DNA of 64,000 nt. Origin: Phallus indusiatus (lineage: Eukaryota; Basidiomycota; Agaricomycetes; Phallales; Phallaceae). Made by a program: the position numbers and the translations under genes. Positions 1 through 11,161 of this stretch are shown piece after piece; the stretch's first letter is position 1, and the number at the start of each line of letters is the position of its first letter. The DNA is taken from contig JAQFWX010000055.1 of NCBI GenBank assembly GCA_027605045.1, positions 124,001-188,000 on the forward strand, written 5' to 3'. The notes below the pieces were generated by a model, which saw only the letters and a program-made list of their open reading frames with translations, did no database searches and was not told the origin of the DNA.

Positions 1-1149
1 TTTGACGGCTATACTGTAGGCCTTACGATCCGAGCAACCACTCATTGTATGATATATGCACGAGGCGAGTAAGCAGAAATTAGCTGCAAGGACGAAAGCA
101 AATCTAGGGATATCGAAGGCATAAATACTACCCTCGATCCAGAGTGCACCTAGGCTATAGAGCAATGGAATAAGATGTGTGTAAATGTTGGCAGATTGGT
201 TGTGAAGTTGAAACAAAGAGAGAAACAGACGAGGCCAAGCTGAGAGGGGTATAAACCTAGGAAAGCGAAAGCGAGGTATATGAGTTAATCGAACTATATT
301 GTACGGGAAAGAGACTACACACCGATACCCGGTTTTGACATACTGGTTATATTTTTCTTTCTGTGGCATGGATTCCAGAGGTATGAGCTGTTTCCCATTA
401 TTGGACTCTTTAAGCGCTCTTTGTACTTGGAGGTCATACTGGCATTCCGGCTGAATAACCTCGGTCGAGGAGGGGGGAATTTTTTCGACGATTTCGGTTG
501 CATCCGAAGGTGTTTTCAGTGCGCCGGTCAATGTGTCAGAATCTTGAAGCCTATATATGAGCTCGGAAACAAGTTCTCTGGAAGGCAGAACGGAGAAAGA
601 AGGAAACTTGTCAAAGAGAGATGAGGGAAGCTTCAATGAAGATGTATGCTCGTGAAGAGAATCCAAGCGAGATTTCAATGTCGGTAAGAAAGATTTAGAC
701 GTCTCGGTGGGGATATGGGAGCACACGTCGTCCAAAGATGGCATTTCGGAGAAACACGAGTGAATGTCCAAACGAGTGCGACGTAGCATATCGAGAACAT
801 GTTGAATCCTTGCCCGGGTATCTTGAATGGCAGCAGCAGCGGACAGACTCCGAGGACGGCGTGCCCGTGTTTCGGGCATAACCTTTCCTGATGCTGATGC
901 ATTGTTTATAACATCGCTGTCAATATCGCTCTCATCCCAAAATCTGGATAAATGTGGCTCGAGTTTCAACAATGTATATTCTATATCTTGAAGATACTCG
1001 AGGACGGCCGGTTTGAGATGCGACGCCGAAGAATGCATGATCGAACGAGACCGTAGTTCCGAGGGATGTAAAGCTTGACCAAAACTATCATATTTGTGAT
1101 CGACTTGATTTGCCAATAAATAAGTTGATGCGGTGCTGCATTCAAGCAT
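1..1149 (-). CDS. PAQR/HlyIII-family membrane protein, C-terminus cut by window edge
   Basis: Reads from ATG at 1149 to the window start and is incomplete at its C-terminus. About 275 residues form a soluble Ser-rich N-terminal region. A 66-nt intron (322-257) then joins ...TGYR to FIPLSAWPRL. After it comes LFQLHNQSANIYTHLIPL, the N-IYTH signature that precedes the first membrane helix in PAQR proteins (adiponectin-receptor, yeast Izh and hemolysin III relatives). A hydrophobic helix then runs into ACIYHTMSGCSD, which carries the Ser and His expected of the zinc-binding PAQR core. Family members are seven-helix proteins linked to lipid and zinc homeostasis, some with ceramidase-like activity. 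The remaining helices and C-terminal His residues lie outside the window. The long N-terminal extension is common in basidiomycete members. The family call is firm; the substrate is unknown. Confidence 0.8.
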   Translation of the reverse strand, partial: MLECSTASTYLLANQVDHKYDSFGQALHPSELRSRSIMHSSASHLKPAVLEYLQDIEYTLLKLEPHLSRFWDESDIDSDVINNASASGKVMPETRARRPRSLSAAAAIQDTRARIQHVLDMLRRTRLDIHSCFSEMPSLDDVCSHIPTETSKSFLPTLKSRLDSLHEHTSSLKLPSSLFDKFPSFSVLPSRELVSELIYRLQDSDTLTGALKTPSDATEIVEKIPPSSTEVIQPECQYDLQVQRALKESNNGKQLIPLESMPQKEKYNQYVKTGYRCVVSFPYNIVRLTHIPRFRFPRFIPLSAWPRLFLSLFQLHNQSANIYTHLIPLLYSLGALWIEGSIYAFDIPRFAFVLAANFCLLASCIYHTMSGCSDRKAYSIAVK

Positions 1150-1649
1150 TATACCTGAGACTAGCGAAGAAAAGTCTAGAGAAGAAAAGCGAATGAGATT
1201 AGTAGTGAATTAGTAGTGGGCTCCAAGATGGTGCCTCTGCATCTTTTGGAAATGTATTTATATTTCAAGAATTAGGGGATATCAGGGATATTATAATGGG
1301 GACAGCTGTGAAAGTTTGGCAGTTCGTTCGACATGATTTATTATGGATCTGTCCGGCCAGTGGATGCCTCAATCTATATTGTCACGTGTCACGCTCCGGA
1401 TTTGAGCAGTGCATACCAGTTCTCGACAGGCAAGGACATAATATTGATGTTTTTTGAAAGATTTTTGGCACCCATTTATCAGGATCAAATACAAAACCTG
1501 GCTCAAACTAAGGGTATCTCCCTCCTAAGCCTTGTTGCAAAAGGCCTCAAAAAGCCTCGATGACAAATAATGCTGACTTCATCAAATAGACGCCCGGCCT
1601 TACTTGGCCACGTAGGTGTAAACCTTTTTAGCTTTTTTCGTCGTCGAGC
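1150..1649. promoter_or_regulatory. Divergent intergenic region, PAQR gene / SURF4
   Basis: A 500-bp stretch lies between the two start codons and should carry both promoters. A pyrimidine-rich tract sits just before the SURF4 start (about 1620-1645). No other gene was seen; the short open frames here have no recognisable product. Confidence 0.5.
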
Positions 1650-2917
1650 ATGTCTGCCAGAATCAACATTGCAAGACCCAATCAACAATACAATCCTGAT
1701 CCCCATAGCTTTGGAAATTCTCGTCCGGCTTATCGTCCACCACCCGCCAATCCAGACGACCCACTTGAAAAATTGCGACAATATGCCTCAAAAATAGAAG
1801 ACATGGTTGACCTTTACTCGCAACCTCTCAGACCTCATCTTCCGAGTATAGGTCGATTCCTCATTGTCATTACCTTCTTGGAGGACTCTTTGCGCATTAT
1901 AACCCAATGGAGTGACCAGATTTGGTACCTTCAAAAGTACGTCTTTCTCGTCAACGGTCAGTATTCTTGATCCTTAGGAATTTTTCCCTCCATAGACACA
2001 GACATTTCCCCTGGTTTTTGGCATGCCTTTTCCTCTTTATCAACGTTGTTGTGCGTTCATAGTGACATTTTATTATTCGTTTTTTTTGAATCTGGAGACT
2101 GATAGACTATGCTTGGTGGATCCTTCTTAACCGTAACCAAAAGACACACCGAATATGCAGTGGCCGGTCTATTAGCAGTCGTTATCGTTCAGGGCTTTGG
2201 ATATGGTCTTATATTTGACCTCAACTTTTTCTTGCGAAACCTCTCTGTCGTCGGTGGTTTACTTATGGTCTTCAGTGACTCCATGGCCACTCGAAAGAAG
2301 AGTTTTGCCGGTTTGCCCATGTTGAGCGAAAACGATCGCAGAAAATAGTATGAAATTGCAATTATCTCCTTCTCAACAATATCTGACCGGTTGCAAAAAT
2401 TATTAGCTTTCAGCTTGCTGGTCGTGTTCTACTAATCTTCCTTTTCCTTGGGTTTATGCTGCAAGGAAAATGGTCATTCACACGTTTCCTTTTCTCTTTG
2501 ATTGGTTTGGCTGCTTGTGGAATGGTGGCTGTTGGCTTCAAGGCCAAGTGGTCTGCCGCGTTCTTGGTCGTTATACTCTCAGTATTCAACGTGTTCGTCA
2601 ACAATTGGTGGAGCGTGCATTCGGCTCATCCTCAGCGCGATTTCCTCAAGTAAGTCTTGTTTTTTTTTCCTGTATGCCTTTGTATGGTATCTCACCTCGT
2701 ATATTTAGATACGATTTCTTCCAGACTTTATGTAAGTTCGCGGTGACAAATCTAGAGTCATGCTAACCATTCGTCAGCTATCGTTGGCGGTCTGCTACTC
2801 CTCGTGAACATGGGTCCTGGTGCGTTACTTTTCGTAAATCTACTAATTATTGATATGTACTCACTCTCCTCGGCCGCAGGTGGACTTTCTGTTGACGAGA
2901 AAAAGAAAATCTACTAG
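1650..2917 (+). CDS. SURF4/Erv29 ER-to-Golgi cargo receptor
   Basis: Seven exons (1650-1936, 2002-2050, 2106-2347, 2407-2649, 2709-2731, 2778-2819, 2880-2917) give about 307 residues, the usual length for SURF4/Erv29. Family landmarks are in order: RPHLPSIGRFLIVITFLEDS near the N-terminus, several hydrophobic helices, DLNFFLRNLSVVGGLLMV, SFAGLP, FQLAGRVLL, and a C-terminal end DEKKKIY. That tail is the dilysine (KKxx-like) signal that recycles the receptor in COPI vesicles. Erv29/SURF4 packages soluble secretory cargo into COPII vesicles at the ER. The N-terminal 40 residues are Pro/Asn-rich and cytosolic-looking. All introns are 45-65 nt with good GT-AG ends. The call is confident. Confidence 0.93.
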
Positions 2918-3257
2918 TACTCAGTATCCACGTGCGCTGCTGGGGCGGCTGTTTGGGCATATTGAATGGATAAGTGAAGTCCAATATCTGCCCTTCATCT
3001 AATACTATGGATATGGATACTTGTGTCAATAAATATTTATATTTTCGTCGTCTTACCATGAGAGATCGGAATAATTAGAACCAACACCAGATAGCACCTA
3101 TTACGTCATCTTGCAACGAGCATCGCCGACTGATCATCGCGTCGTTCGCAAACAGTGACTGAGACCATAGATTGTTGTATTCCCAAATCTTTATTTTCCC
3201 CCAGTGCTTCATCTAAACTACTCGTAATCTCGAAGAAAAAATCCGGCCTACTCGTTT
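2918..3257. other. Intergenic region between SURF4 and SEC5
   Basis: A 340-bp AT-rich spacer between two same-strand genes. It must hold the 3' end of SURF4 and the SEC5 promoter. No gene or repeat was recognised. Confidence 0.5.
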
Positions 3258-6200
3258 ATGGGTCGACTGAACTTGACAAATGATGAAGCATCGCTATTGA
3301 AGACATATAAGCTATCGACGCTCTCCCCTACGTTAGATATAAATTACATTCCCAGTCGTCTTGATCTGATGATAGCTTTAGGCGGTGGGAAGACATAGAT
3401 CATGATGCTTTGGATTCGGTTGCTGGCGGATTGACCAACCCTCAAGGAGACATTGACACCGATCCCTTAGGTTTGCGGGCGTCCTTTGTCGGAAGGTCAG
3501 TGTTCAAATAACCCCAAAGTACTCTTTGCTAATGGACTCCTTTTAATTTAGTCTGGATAAACTTGATTTGGAAACTAGTATGTTGGAAAAGATCCTGGCT
3601 TTTTCGCTCGTTCAACTTATGGTTTAACGTCAGAGGCTTCCATTTTGATATCCTCCAAATCTTTCGATCCTAAAGCTTTCCTATCTTACGCTTATCCCAA
3701 CGCTACTCATCAAGATCTGACTATTGGAGTATCGAACTTGAGTCGTTCTATTGATGCGCGCGCCGAAGCTGTTAAGATCCTCGTTGAAGAGAACATTGAT
3801 AGGTTCGTTGCCGTTAAGGCCAGCAGTGACGGTAAACACCTTTGTTATCCAGCTTTTTCATTCACTCAAATACTCTCTTTAGCTGTTTTTGCCGAGATGA
3901 AGGAAGGTCTTCTGGCAGACGACACTGAATTTGCATCTAAGACCTTGAGAGACAAGCTCAAGCGTACGTATAAACTTATATCTCACTCATAGACGATCCT
4001 GACTGTGGATATACTTAGAGGCATCCATGAAAGCGGATCAAGTTTTTCTTCCTGTTTTGGAGAATGCCTCAAAGGCCAATAAAGTTCGTTCAACACTAGG
4101 CGTCTTTGAGCGGTCAAAGTTCTTCTTCAACCTCCCGGGCTCTCTAATGGAGGCTATACAGGAGGTACAACAATCTCTTCAATTCTATAAATACTATCTT
4201 GTAACTTTAATTTCTTTTTCAGGGGAAATATGAAACAGCCCTTAGGGATTACAAGAAAGGAAAATACATGATGTCACGACCCAGCCAACTTCTTCCAAAT
4301 ATACCTGTTAACGAGAATGAAAGTGCTGGGAAGCAATTGGAGTTGCAGCAGAAACGAATTTTCGATAAGCTTTGGTCCAGCATTGAGAAGGTTATGCTTG
4401 TGATGCGTACTGAGCTATTGAAGAAGCTTAAGGAACCGGGTCGACCTGTGGAAGAACAAGAAAAGATTCTTGAGTAACGTATATTCAGGTTATGTGCTTG
4501 TATCATCTCTTAATGTCTTTTCTTTCAGAGTGCTTCTCGATTTAGGAAGCACAAACGGAGATGATCCAGTTTGGATATTCTTCGATAATCAGCATAATCA
4601 TATAACGACTCTAATGAAAGCTGCTCATAAGACTCAGCTAGTTCGGTACGAAGGTGAATCGTTTCTGAATTGAACAACTTTATTCTTTGATCTCATCCTC
4701 AGCCTTATCTAGATGCAAGACGAACCGTCCCTGCGGATGCAATTTCGCCGGACGTGTCCGTACAGCATGCTTACATAGCTGCCCATCTGAAAACTTGTTT
4801 ATCGGCGATTGGAACGCCATTAGCAGATAATATAATAGGTTAGGAGGTTTATTACTATGTCAAGGACGTCGTTGAAATATCCCTATTTTTTTTTGGCAGC
4901 CAAAGCGCCTGGATCCGAAGTATGGCAGACCATTGTAGATATGGTTCATAATGTGTCAGAAGTTATGCTAGCGAATCTTCCTAGCTTTTGGAAAATCGGC
5001 AAGTCATATATTGATGGTAAATTCCGAAAGGTGCGAAAAGGGGGTGGCTGGGACGATCATACATACGTACTTAGTAAATCTCCAGGACGCTTCCTCTCGT
5101 CGAAGTCCCACTCAGGTGCGGACAATGACCGCTGATATCATCAAAACATACATATTCTTGTTATCCGATTTCTTCGTCTTGTCGGACATGGCTGTTACTA
5201 TACCTTCTCCTGCAGGTATTGAAGCACCCGAGCCGAGTTTCCTACCGCCCGGATGTAATTCATTGACTACGGGCTTTTATCTTGGACGAATTTATCAAGA
5301 GATTAATGATTGTGTTACTGAGCTACTGTCAACGGATATGTCGGGTGACTCTTCGACGGTACTGAAGGAATTGCTGGACAGCGCGCGTTGGAAGTTCCTA
5401 GATGTTTTCAGTTACACATGGACTCGAGGTATAAAAGACACAATATCCCAGAAAAGTCCTCGAGCAAGTACTGATAAAGCTACTCCTAGATATGCGATTG
5501 TTCCATCATTTGGAAAATTGGGAGATAAATTCACAAATCCCGGGAACAACGTTATACATCCTCAAGATGCAGGCTCTTCATAAACACAATATCTCGTTAT
5601 CGTATCGTCTTGCAGGCGGAAATGATCCATTTTCGGGGAGCAAAGGGTTCTCCAAGAAGACGTTTCGGCCGGAATTCGCTTCGAAGATTATCAAAGCTTT
5701 TCTCGATGCATTATACGGTTTTCTCGATGGTTTTGTGCATCTAGCTTCTGACGATTGGAAACTCTCGCCTGCCGCATCTGATCTGGCCAAATTGACTCAT
5801 CATGAAGCTTCGAACAGTTTAGATGTAGATCTAACCAGTACAGTATGTGACTCTGAGGCTTTGTCTTTTCTCATCGAGCTGAGTGTTCTTTTTTATTTAG
5901 CATACTCGACTTCTTTTAGTACTGTCGAACTTGAACTATCTAAGAGAATCGGTTGTTCCGCAGATGTTCACCCAAATGGAGACTGGACTAGGATATTCCA
6001 CTGAAGAGGATCAGCAGGTTAGCCCATAGTGGATTACAAACCTATTCCTGGAAAGTAACGCACGTTCTTATCATCTAGTCACTGGAAGGAATCCTATCCG
6101 AAGTCGACAAAACTCTATTTGACGATTATGTTAAACAGAAGGCCTCAACAGCTAACCAGATCATGCGAGTTGGTATTCTAGATCAGAACATCAACTGGTT

Positions 6201-6764
6201 TGAAACGCCACCACCTACAGGTAAACTTTTCTTGCATAATTTTTGAGAATTTTATCATTAACGCTTTCTACAGAAGTTAGAGCGTATGTCTTCGATGTTC
6301 TGATGTTCCTGGTAGAGGTGCACGCGCATGTCAGCAACGTCGCAAAGCCGTTGCTAGAACGAATTCTCAAGAGCCTTATCGAAGATTTGGTGGAGAACTC
6401 ATTGGAATGCTTTAAACAGATAAGGAGATTTGGAATGGGCGGAATGCTCCGGGTATGAAATTATGTCTAGTTTATATCAGGGCTGCGCCATAACTATCAA
6501 ACTATACAGGCTACGCTGGAAATCGAGTTTATACATCAAGTCTTGTTCCAATACGTCACACCCCAGGCAACTGAACAGCTGAACGAGATATACCAGAAGA
6601 TTTCAGAGTCCTACGCACACAGACCAGGAGATGAAAATCTACAAACTGCTTTGACCGAGGTGAAGAAGACTTTGAACGATACCCGAAAAGCAACAGGGAT
6701 AGAATTTTTATGTTTCCGTGGTCCATCAAGGAAATCCGATGTTCATGCAAGTAAAAAAAGGTGA
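3258..6764 (+). CDS. SEC5: Exocyst complex subunit SEC5 (EXOC2)
   Basis: A multi-exon gene starting MGRLNLTNDEASLLK. The first four exons (3258-3331, 3382-3495, 3552-3577, 3634-3831) lead into SKSFDPKAFLSYAYPNAT and NIDRFVAVKASSD, typical of fungal Sec5. Further exons carry VLENASKANKVRSTLGVFER and ALRDYKKGKY. The C-terminal region contains IRRFGMGGMLRATLEIEF and a final RKATGIEFLCF, both characteristic of the family. SEC5 is part of the octameric exocyst that tethers secretory vesicles to the plasma membrane at growing hyphal tips. The animal-type IPT/TIG domain is absent, as usual in fungi. One junction is odd: to stay in frame, the exon ending near 4650 (KTQL) must use a GTTCGG donor before PYLDARRTVPAD (acceptor at about 4701); the nearby GTACGA donor would give a stop. 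The remaining joins are ordinary. Confidence 0.93.
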
Positions 6765-7028
6765 TGAATGAGACGTTTCATAGGGAAATTCGCTATGTAT
6801 CATAAACTTGTATAATACCCAATATTATTTACAATATAATAACACATCCCGCATGCTGTTATTTCAGAATTACATCTGGCGGTACCATTAAACATTCTTT
6901 CAATCTGAAATGATAGGAAAAACGGGATTAATCTTCATAACAAACTAATGGAGACAAGTATAACAGAGAGAGCACATTGGAAGAAGAGAAGATGACGCAT
7001 AAAATAAGATACACTTTCGTAATAATTC

Positions 7029-8550
7029 TTAAGAGCTTGTGGCGACATTCTGAGCACCTGCTGCATAATCCTGAAAATGACTTCAGCAAATGAAAATAAG
7101 CTCTTATCTGGATACCTACCACCATCTCGGCGTCCAAGTCTTCAGCTGTCTTCGTAGGCCGTTTTGTGTCGGAACCCTTTTTCCTGAGCGTGCGACCTCT
7201 TCTTACTTTCTTTGTCTTCATGCTGTGTAAGTAAACCGTGAGGGATACGTCTCCTTGAACAAGATCGATAGCGACGCTTACGGGGTCTTCGTAGTTTTAG
7301 CATTGGCTGGGGCTGCGGCCGAAACACGTTGTGAAAGCGGTAAAGGTTTCGAAGGATCCAAGACGATCTCGACCTTCATAGGTTGTTCTGTGCGACAAAA
7401 GAGGTAGAAAGACAATGGTTAGCCGATGTGACTTTTTTCCTTTGGATGATAACAGAATAGATGAGGGAGCACTCTTTTGTTCGCGTCAAGGTGGCACACA
7501 AATACTTTCTCGTCTCGCTAATCCTTGTTTTGATAGTAAAACCATTGCTCCAAACAGAATGGCATGCGATAAACATTCACGATTTACGATCTCGACCATG
7601 CTAGGTACTTGGATCCCAGCTATTAAGAAATAGCAGACCAGGATGTGGTATGAAGCAGTAGCATAGAAGATCAAGTAAACCATGACGCAAGGCCTTCACA
7701 CTGTCACTGGTGATAGTGGATCGTACAGTCGATAGCAAGCTCAAAGGCGGGTAAGACAGTGGCGGAAAGGGCGCGATCACAATTACAAGAATCGAATCGA
7801 TTTCAACACCCTTGCCCACGAGCGAAAATGAGTATTGGATGAACGAAAGACTCCGGGCTTCCACATTTTCAAGTTGAAATGGAGCGGTCTGACGAGAAGT
7901 ATTGTGTGCCACCAAGGATCCGGGACAATAGAGACGCAAAAGAAAGCAACGCTCAACGGACAAATAACGAAGTATAAACGGAGATTTTGTGGAAACATAT
8001 CGGAGGGAAAGAGAGATACTGACTCCCATCAATAAGTCGGCCATTGTACATTTCGTAGGCTTTTGTGCCATGACCGGTTTTAGTAAAGACGACAGAGGCG
8101 ATACCCTTGGACCGTCCGCTGGCATCGTGGCTTAGTGTGACTTCTTTGGTTGGACCGATCTGGCTGTTGAACAATTCCTACTTTGGGGTGAGTACGAGAG
8201 AAAAATCTCGGATGAGAGAATTACTGACCTTAATTTGAGCTTCGTTAACATCTGGAGGCAAATTTGAAACAATTATTTTTTCAGCTTTGGGTGGCGCGTT
8301 CGATGTTGTCTTAGTTTCGACAACCTTGGCCTTCTTAACTGCCTTAGCAGTTGCAGTTCCGGAGGATCCCACGAGAGAAGCTTTGGCAGGGGACTTTACT
8401 GTAGAACGGCGGCCGGTGCGACGTCTGGTATGTCTGTTGGATGCGATGACCTTGTCAGAAATTTGAGCTTCAGAAAAAAGGGTGTTCATGCGGTAGAGAC
8501 GACGCTTTTGAATATACCTGATCGAGAGTCTTGTCGAGGTTAACGGACAT
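7029..8550 (-). CDS. YRA1: mRNA export adaptor YRA1/ALYREF
   Basis: Six exons (8550-8518, 8450-8229, 8177-8024, 7387-7282, 7222-7120, 7070-7029) give about 219 residues. The start MSVNLDKTLDQVIASNR is the REF-N box. A basic RRRTGRRS stretch and a Lys/Ala-rich linker follow. The RRM has RNP2-like KIIVSNLPPDV and RNP1-like SKGIASVVF, ending DGKQPMKVEIVLDP. The C-terminus has an RRGR stretch and the REF-C box LDAEMVDY. ALYREF/Yra1 binds the helicase UAP56/Sub2 through these boxes and hands mRNA to the Mex67 export receptor. Five introns interrupt the gene. Four are 50-95 nt, but the one inside the RRM (8023-7388) is 636 nt, far longer than any other in this window. The gene is divergent from RPC31 and convergent with SEC5. 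Confidence 0.93.
7388..8023 (-). other. Exceptionally long (636 nt) intron of YRA1
   Basis: The donor is GTCAGT (weaker than the GTAAGT/GTATGT forms common here) and the acceptor is CGCACAG. A good branch site CTAAC lies about 28 nt upstream of the acceptor (minus strand, 7422-7418). Exon 3 ends IDG plus one base and exon 4 begins AACAACCTATG, so splicing rebuilds IDGKQPMKVEIV inside the RRM. If the intron is retained, the frame runs about 18 codons to a stop, giving a protein truncated in the RRM. No snoRNA box pair or homing endonuclease was recognised in the intron. Confidence 0.85.
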
Positions 8551-8792
8551 GGCGGTTGTGAGGTTTGCGCGGTAGCAACGGGCGAGGGTGGCAGAGAAAG
8601 AAACGCGGAGCGGACTTTTAAGTGGTATAACTTATGGCGGAGTTCGAAAAATAACCCTGTCCAAAAGGGCGTCAATCGCGGCACGCAATCTAGTCCAACG
8701 AACACCGGCATGGTCTGCCGGTAATCTGCCGGTGACCTATTCCTCGACGTCCACATCTGTTCTTACTATCCTCGTTTGCGCAAGTCCAGTAA
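8551..8792. promoter_or_regulatory. Shared divergent promoter YRA1 / RPC31
   Basis: Only 242 bp separate the two start codons. Both products serve RNA synthesis or export, so co-expression is plausible. No specific operator was identified. Confidence 0.55.
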
Positions 8793-9684
8793 ATGTCGCG
8801 CGGAGGTGGTCGAGGCGGGTGGCGAGGTCGTGGTCGTGGTAATGGAGGCTCCGCTATGCCTCCAATGGGTCTATCGTTTGCAGAATTGGCGACCTTGTCG
8901 AGAGAACCAACTGCGCTCTATCCTACAATGGATCCCCTACCCGTGCTATCGCAAATAACACCGTCAGAACAGGAAGATATAAGGAATCAGCAGGAATTTG
9001 AAAGGCAAATGCGGGCATCTCCGTATTATATTGTCGAGCCTAAAGTGTCAACAGGTATGTTATGGCTCCTAAAGTCTCATAATTTAGTGTACAAACTGAC
9101 AGGTATAAGTATAGACATTCCCCGATATTCTGACAAGTATAGACCCAATCTCAATACTCATCCCACCCTAAAACGGAGTCAGTTGAATCCCGAATTCTTT
9201 CCTTCAGGAATCTTTGAGGGATATTTTAACCCCAAGAAAAAAAGGAAAGGCATGTTTGTTGACCTTCCATCTTATAAGTATTCTCTTTCTCCGAGGCTGA
9301 GCCCGTACTCATTAGTTGAGAAAAAGACCAAAAAGGTCAAAGCCAACTTTGACGCTTTAGAACGGGAGGAGCTTCAAGGCGAAGCGGAAGACGTAAGTCG
9401 TTCTACCCAGCTCTGGAAACCTGATAAGTGGATCCTCTATGTTAGGATGATGACGATGACAAACCTAAAGACGACGAGGACGAGGCTCCAGATTATGATG
9501 AAGACGAAGAGGAGGACGACAACGATTATGTCGAAGAGTACTTTGACAACGGAGAAGGAGACGACGACGATTATTTAGGTCCTAGAGGAGGGGGAGATGA
9601 TGGCGGCGGCGGCGGTACGTTTTCTTGGCCATTTATTATTATAATCGAGTGAAAAATTATGTCGTTTTAGATACCTATGACTAG
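8793..9684 (+). CDS. DNA-directed RNA polymerase III subunit RPC31 (POLR3G/RPC7 family)
   Basis: Four exons (8793-9054, 9115-9392, 9446-9614, 9671-9684) give about 240 residues. The N-terminus is Gly/Arg-rich (MSRGGGRGGWRGRGRG). It is followed by SREPTALYPTMDPLP, a helical segment, YYIVEPKVSTDIPRYSDKYRPN, TLKRSQLNPEFFP and FEGYFNPKKKRKG. This order is characteristic of fungal Rpc31. The C-terminal third is a run of Asp/Glu (EDEAPDYDEDEEEDD, then YVEEYF), the acidic tail of the family, closing with a short Gly stretch and DTYD. The subunit belongs to the Pol III-specific RPC82/34/31 trimer used in initiation at tRNA and 5S genes. Confidence 0.88.
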
Positions 9685-9776
9685 AATGCAATATCGTATG
9701 CTTGGAATTGCGTATTTAATCTGTTATACATCTGTATCTCTACAACACAAAAAAACAAGTGCACAGCAATAATTTG

Positions 9777-11090
9777 TTAAACGAGTTTTGTGTCCTTTTT
9801 AGCCTGCTGTATAGCAGCCAACCTAGCCGATCGTAACGTCATATGGGTTCCTTGAGTCGTCTTTTTGGTCGAGGGAGCTGTACCTGCAGCAGTACTGGAC
9901 ATTCGGGTTTCATCCGAAGAAAACCCTGGTATCCTAATGTTATGGTTGCGTTCTGTACAAGATTATCAGTTATTCCTTCATCACTTAAGGTTGATTCACA
10001 TACCAAGATGCAACTGTAGATCCCTAACTTCCAGCGTATCACCGCCTCGATGTTTCGCCAGACGACAAGCAAAATTCGTGACGGAGTCGATAAATTCATC
10101 AGCAATATCCAATAATAGCTAATATCATGCCAACCAAACAATTTAAGTCACATACGTTGAACGGCTGGAATTGACTCACGTCTTCAACTTCAGGCTCAAC
10201 TCGAACATTAGGATCAATACTAGATACTAAATCCTGTATCGACTTGCGCATGCTTTGATCGGCGGGTGACATCTTTCTCGGACCAACTCGAACGTCTCCC
10301 AACCCGTACAGAGATAAGTCTTCAGGAACACGCTCTAATAAAGCAGGTGTGCCTAAAGGTAGTATAAATATAAAAACATCAAATGAGAGCTCTTTGGACT
10401 TGCCGGTCATTCGTCCCATTGGCAGTCCACCTGTCAGAGTCGGTCGTCCTGGTGCTGAAGTATTGGGCCAGGGTTGAGGTCCAGGATCTTTAGCGATAGG
10501 CACAGTACTACTAGTCGGTGTTTGTGCAACGCCTGAAGAAAGCGGAGGATCTGCTCCAGGAGACTTTCGTTTAAGAGCTGGATTTGTAGTAGTCGTCGGC
10601 GTTGGTGTTGTCGTTGTTGATGTAGAAGCGGTCTATACATATCATCTGTCTAAAAGCTATCCTATAATTAAAAATCAGAGTGCATGCCTGAGTAGCTCCC
10701 GCTGGAGCCGGAGTTTGTCCAGACGACTGAGGTTGAGGTTGAGGCTGAGGCTGAGTTTGCAATTGCGACTGGGTTCGATGCTGACGAGCAACTATAGCTT
10801 GAACCTACGAAAAGATATATTATATATTGTAAATGTGCACAGAAACCCAGCGTAGAGATAAACCATACATATTTCCTTTGTTGCTCAGTAAGCTTCCCTT
10901 GCTTCGCTAATTCCAGAAGGGCTGGGAGGCTCTTTGCAATCATAGCCTCTTGTTCTGAATGGCCTAAAGGGCCCGTTGAACTTGTTGGACCAAGCAACTT
11001 CTGTATATCTGCGATGTTCGAGGGAGCAGACATGGAAACAGGTGGTGATGATTGCTGACTAAGCTCGATGACATAATTCGAATCCCCCAT
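9777..11090 (-). CDS. TAF12: Transcription initiation factor TFIID/SAGA subunit TAF12
   Basis: Starts [17 protein letters not shown] at 11090; the stop is at 9777. An N-terminal helical region ([32 protein letters not shown]) is followed by a Gln/Pro and Thr-rich linker (a QPQPQPQPQ run). The conserved TAF12 segment holds [28 protein letters not shown]. The C-terminus has the histone fold, with [21 protein letters not shown] and [24 protein letters not shown]12 pairs with TAF4 in TFIID and with Ada1 in SAGA through this H2B-like fold. The gene is convergent with RPC31 (92 bp) and divergent from the peptidyl-tRNA hydrolase gene with only 71 bp between start codons. Confidence 0.92.
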
Positions 11091-11161
11091 TAACCTATCC
11101 TTCACGTCCGTGCCCTAACTTGACACTCATCTCCTTACAGTTTCATTACTTAACTACGGTA
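11091..11161. promoter_or_regulatory. Very short divergent promoter TAF12 / peptidyl-tRNA hydrolase
   Basis: Only 71 bp lie between the two ATG codons. Either transcripts overlap or both 5' leaders are extremely short. Confidence 0.6.

Noticed and set aside
7388..8023. snoRNA or homing endonuclease inside the YRA1 intron
   Set aside because: I looked for C/D box pairs and endonuclease-like motifs and saw none.
7601..8125. 174-residue open frame on the minus strand in the YRA1 region
   Set aside because: It is mostly the long intron read through in another frame; the splice rebuilding IDGKQPMKVEIV is far better supported.
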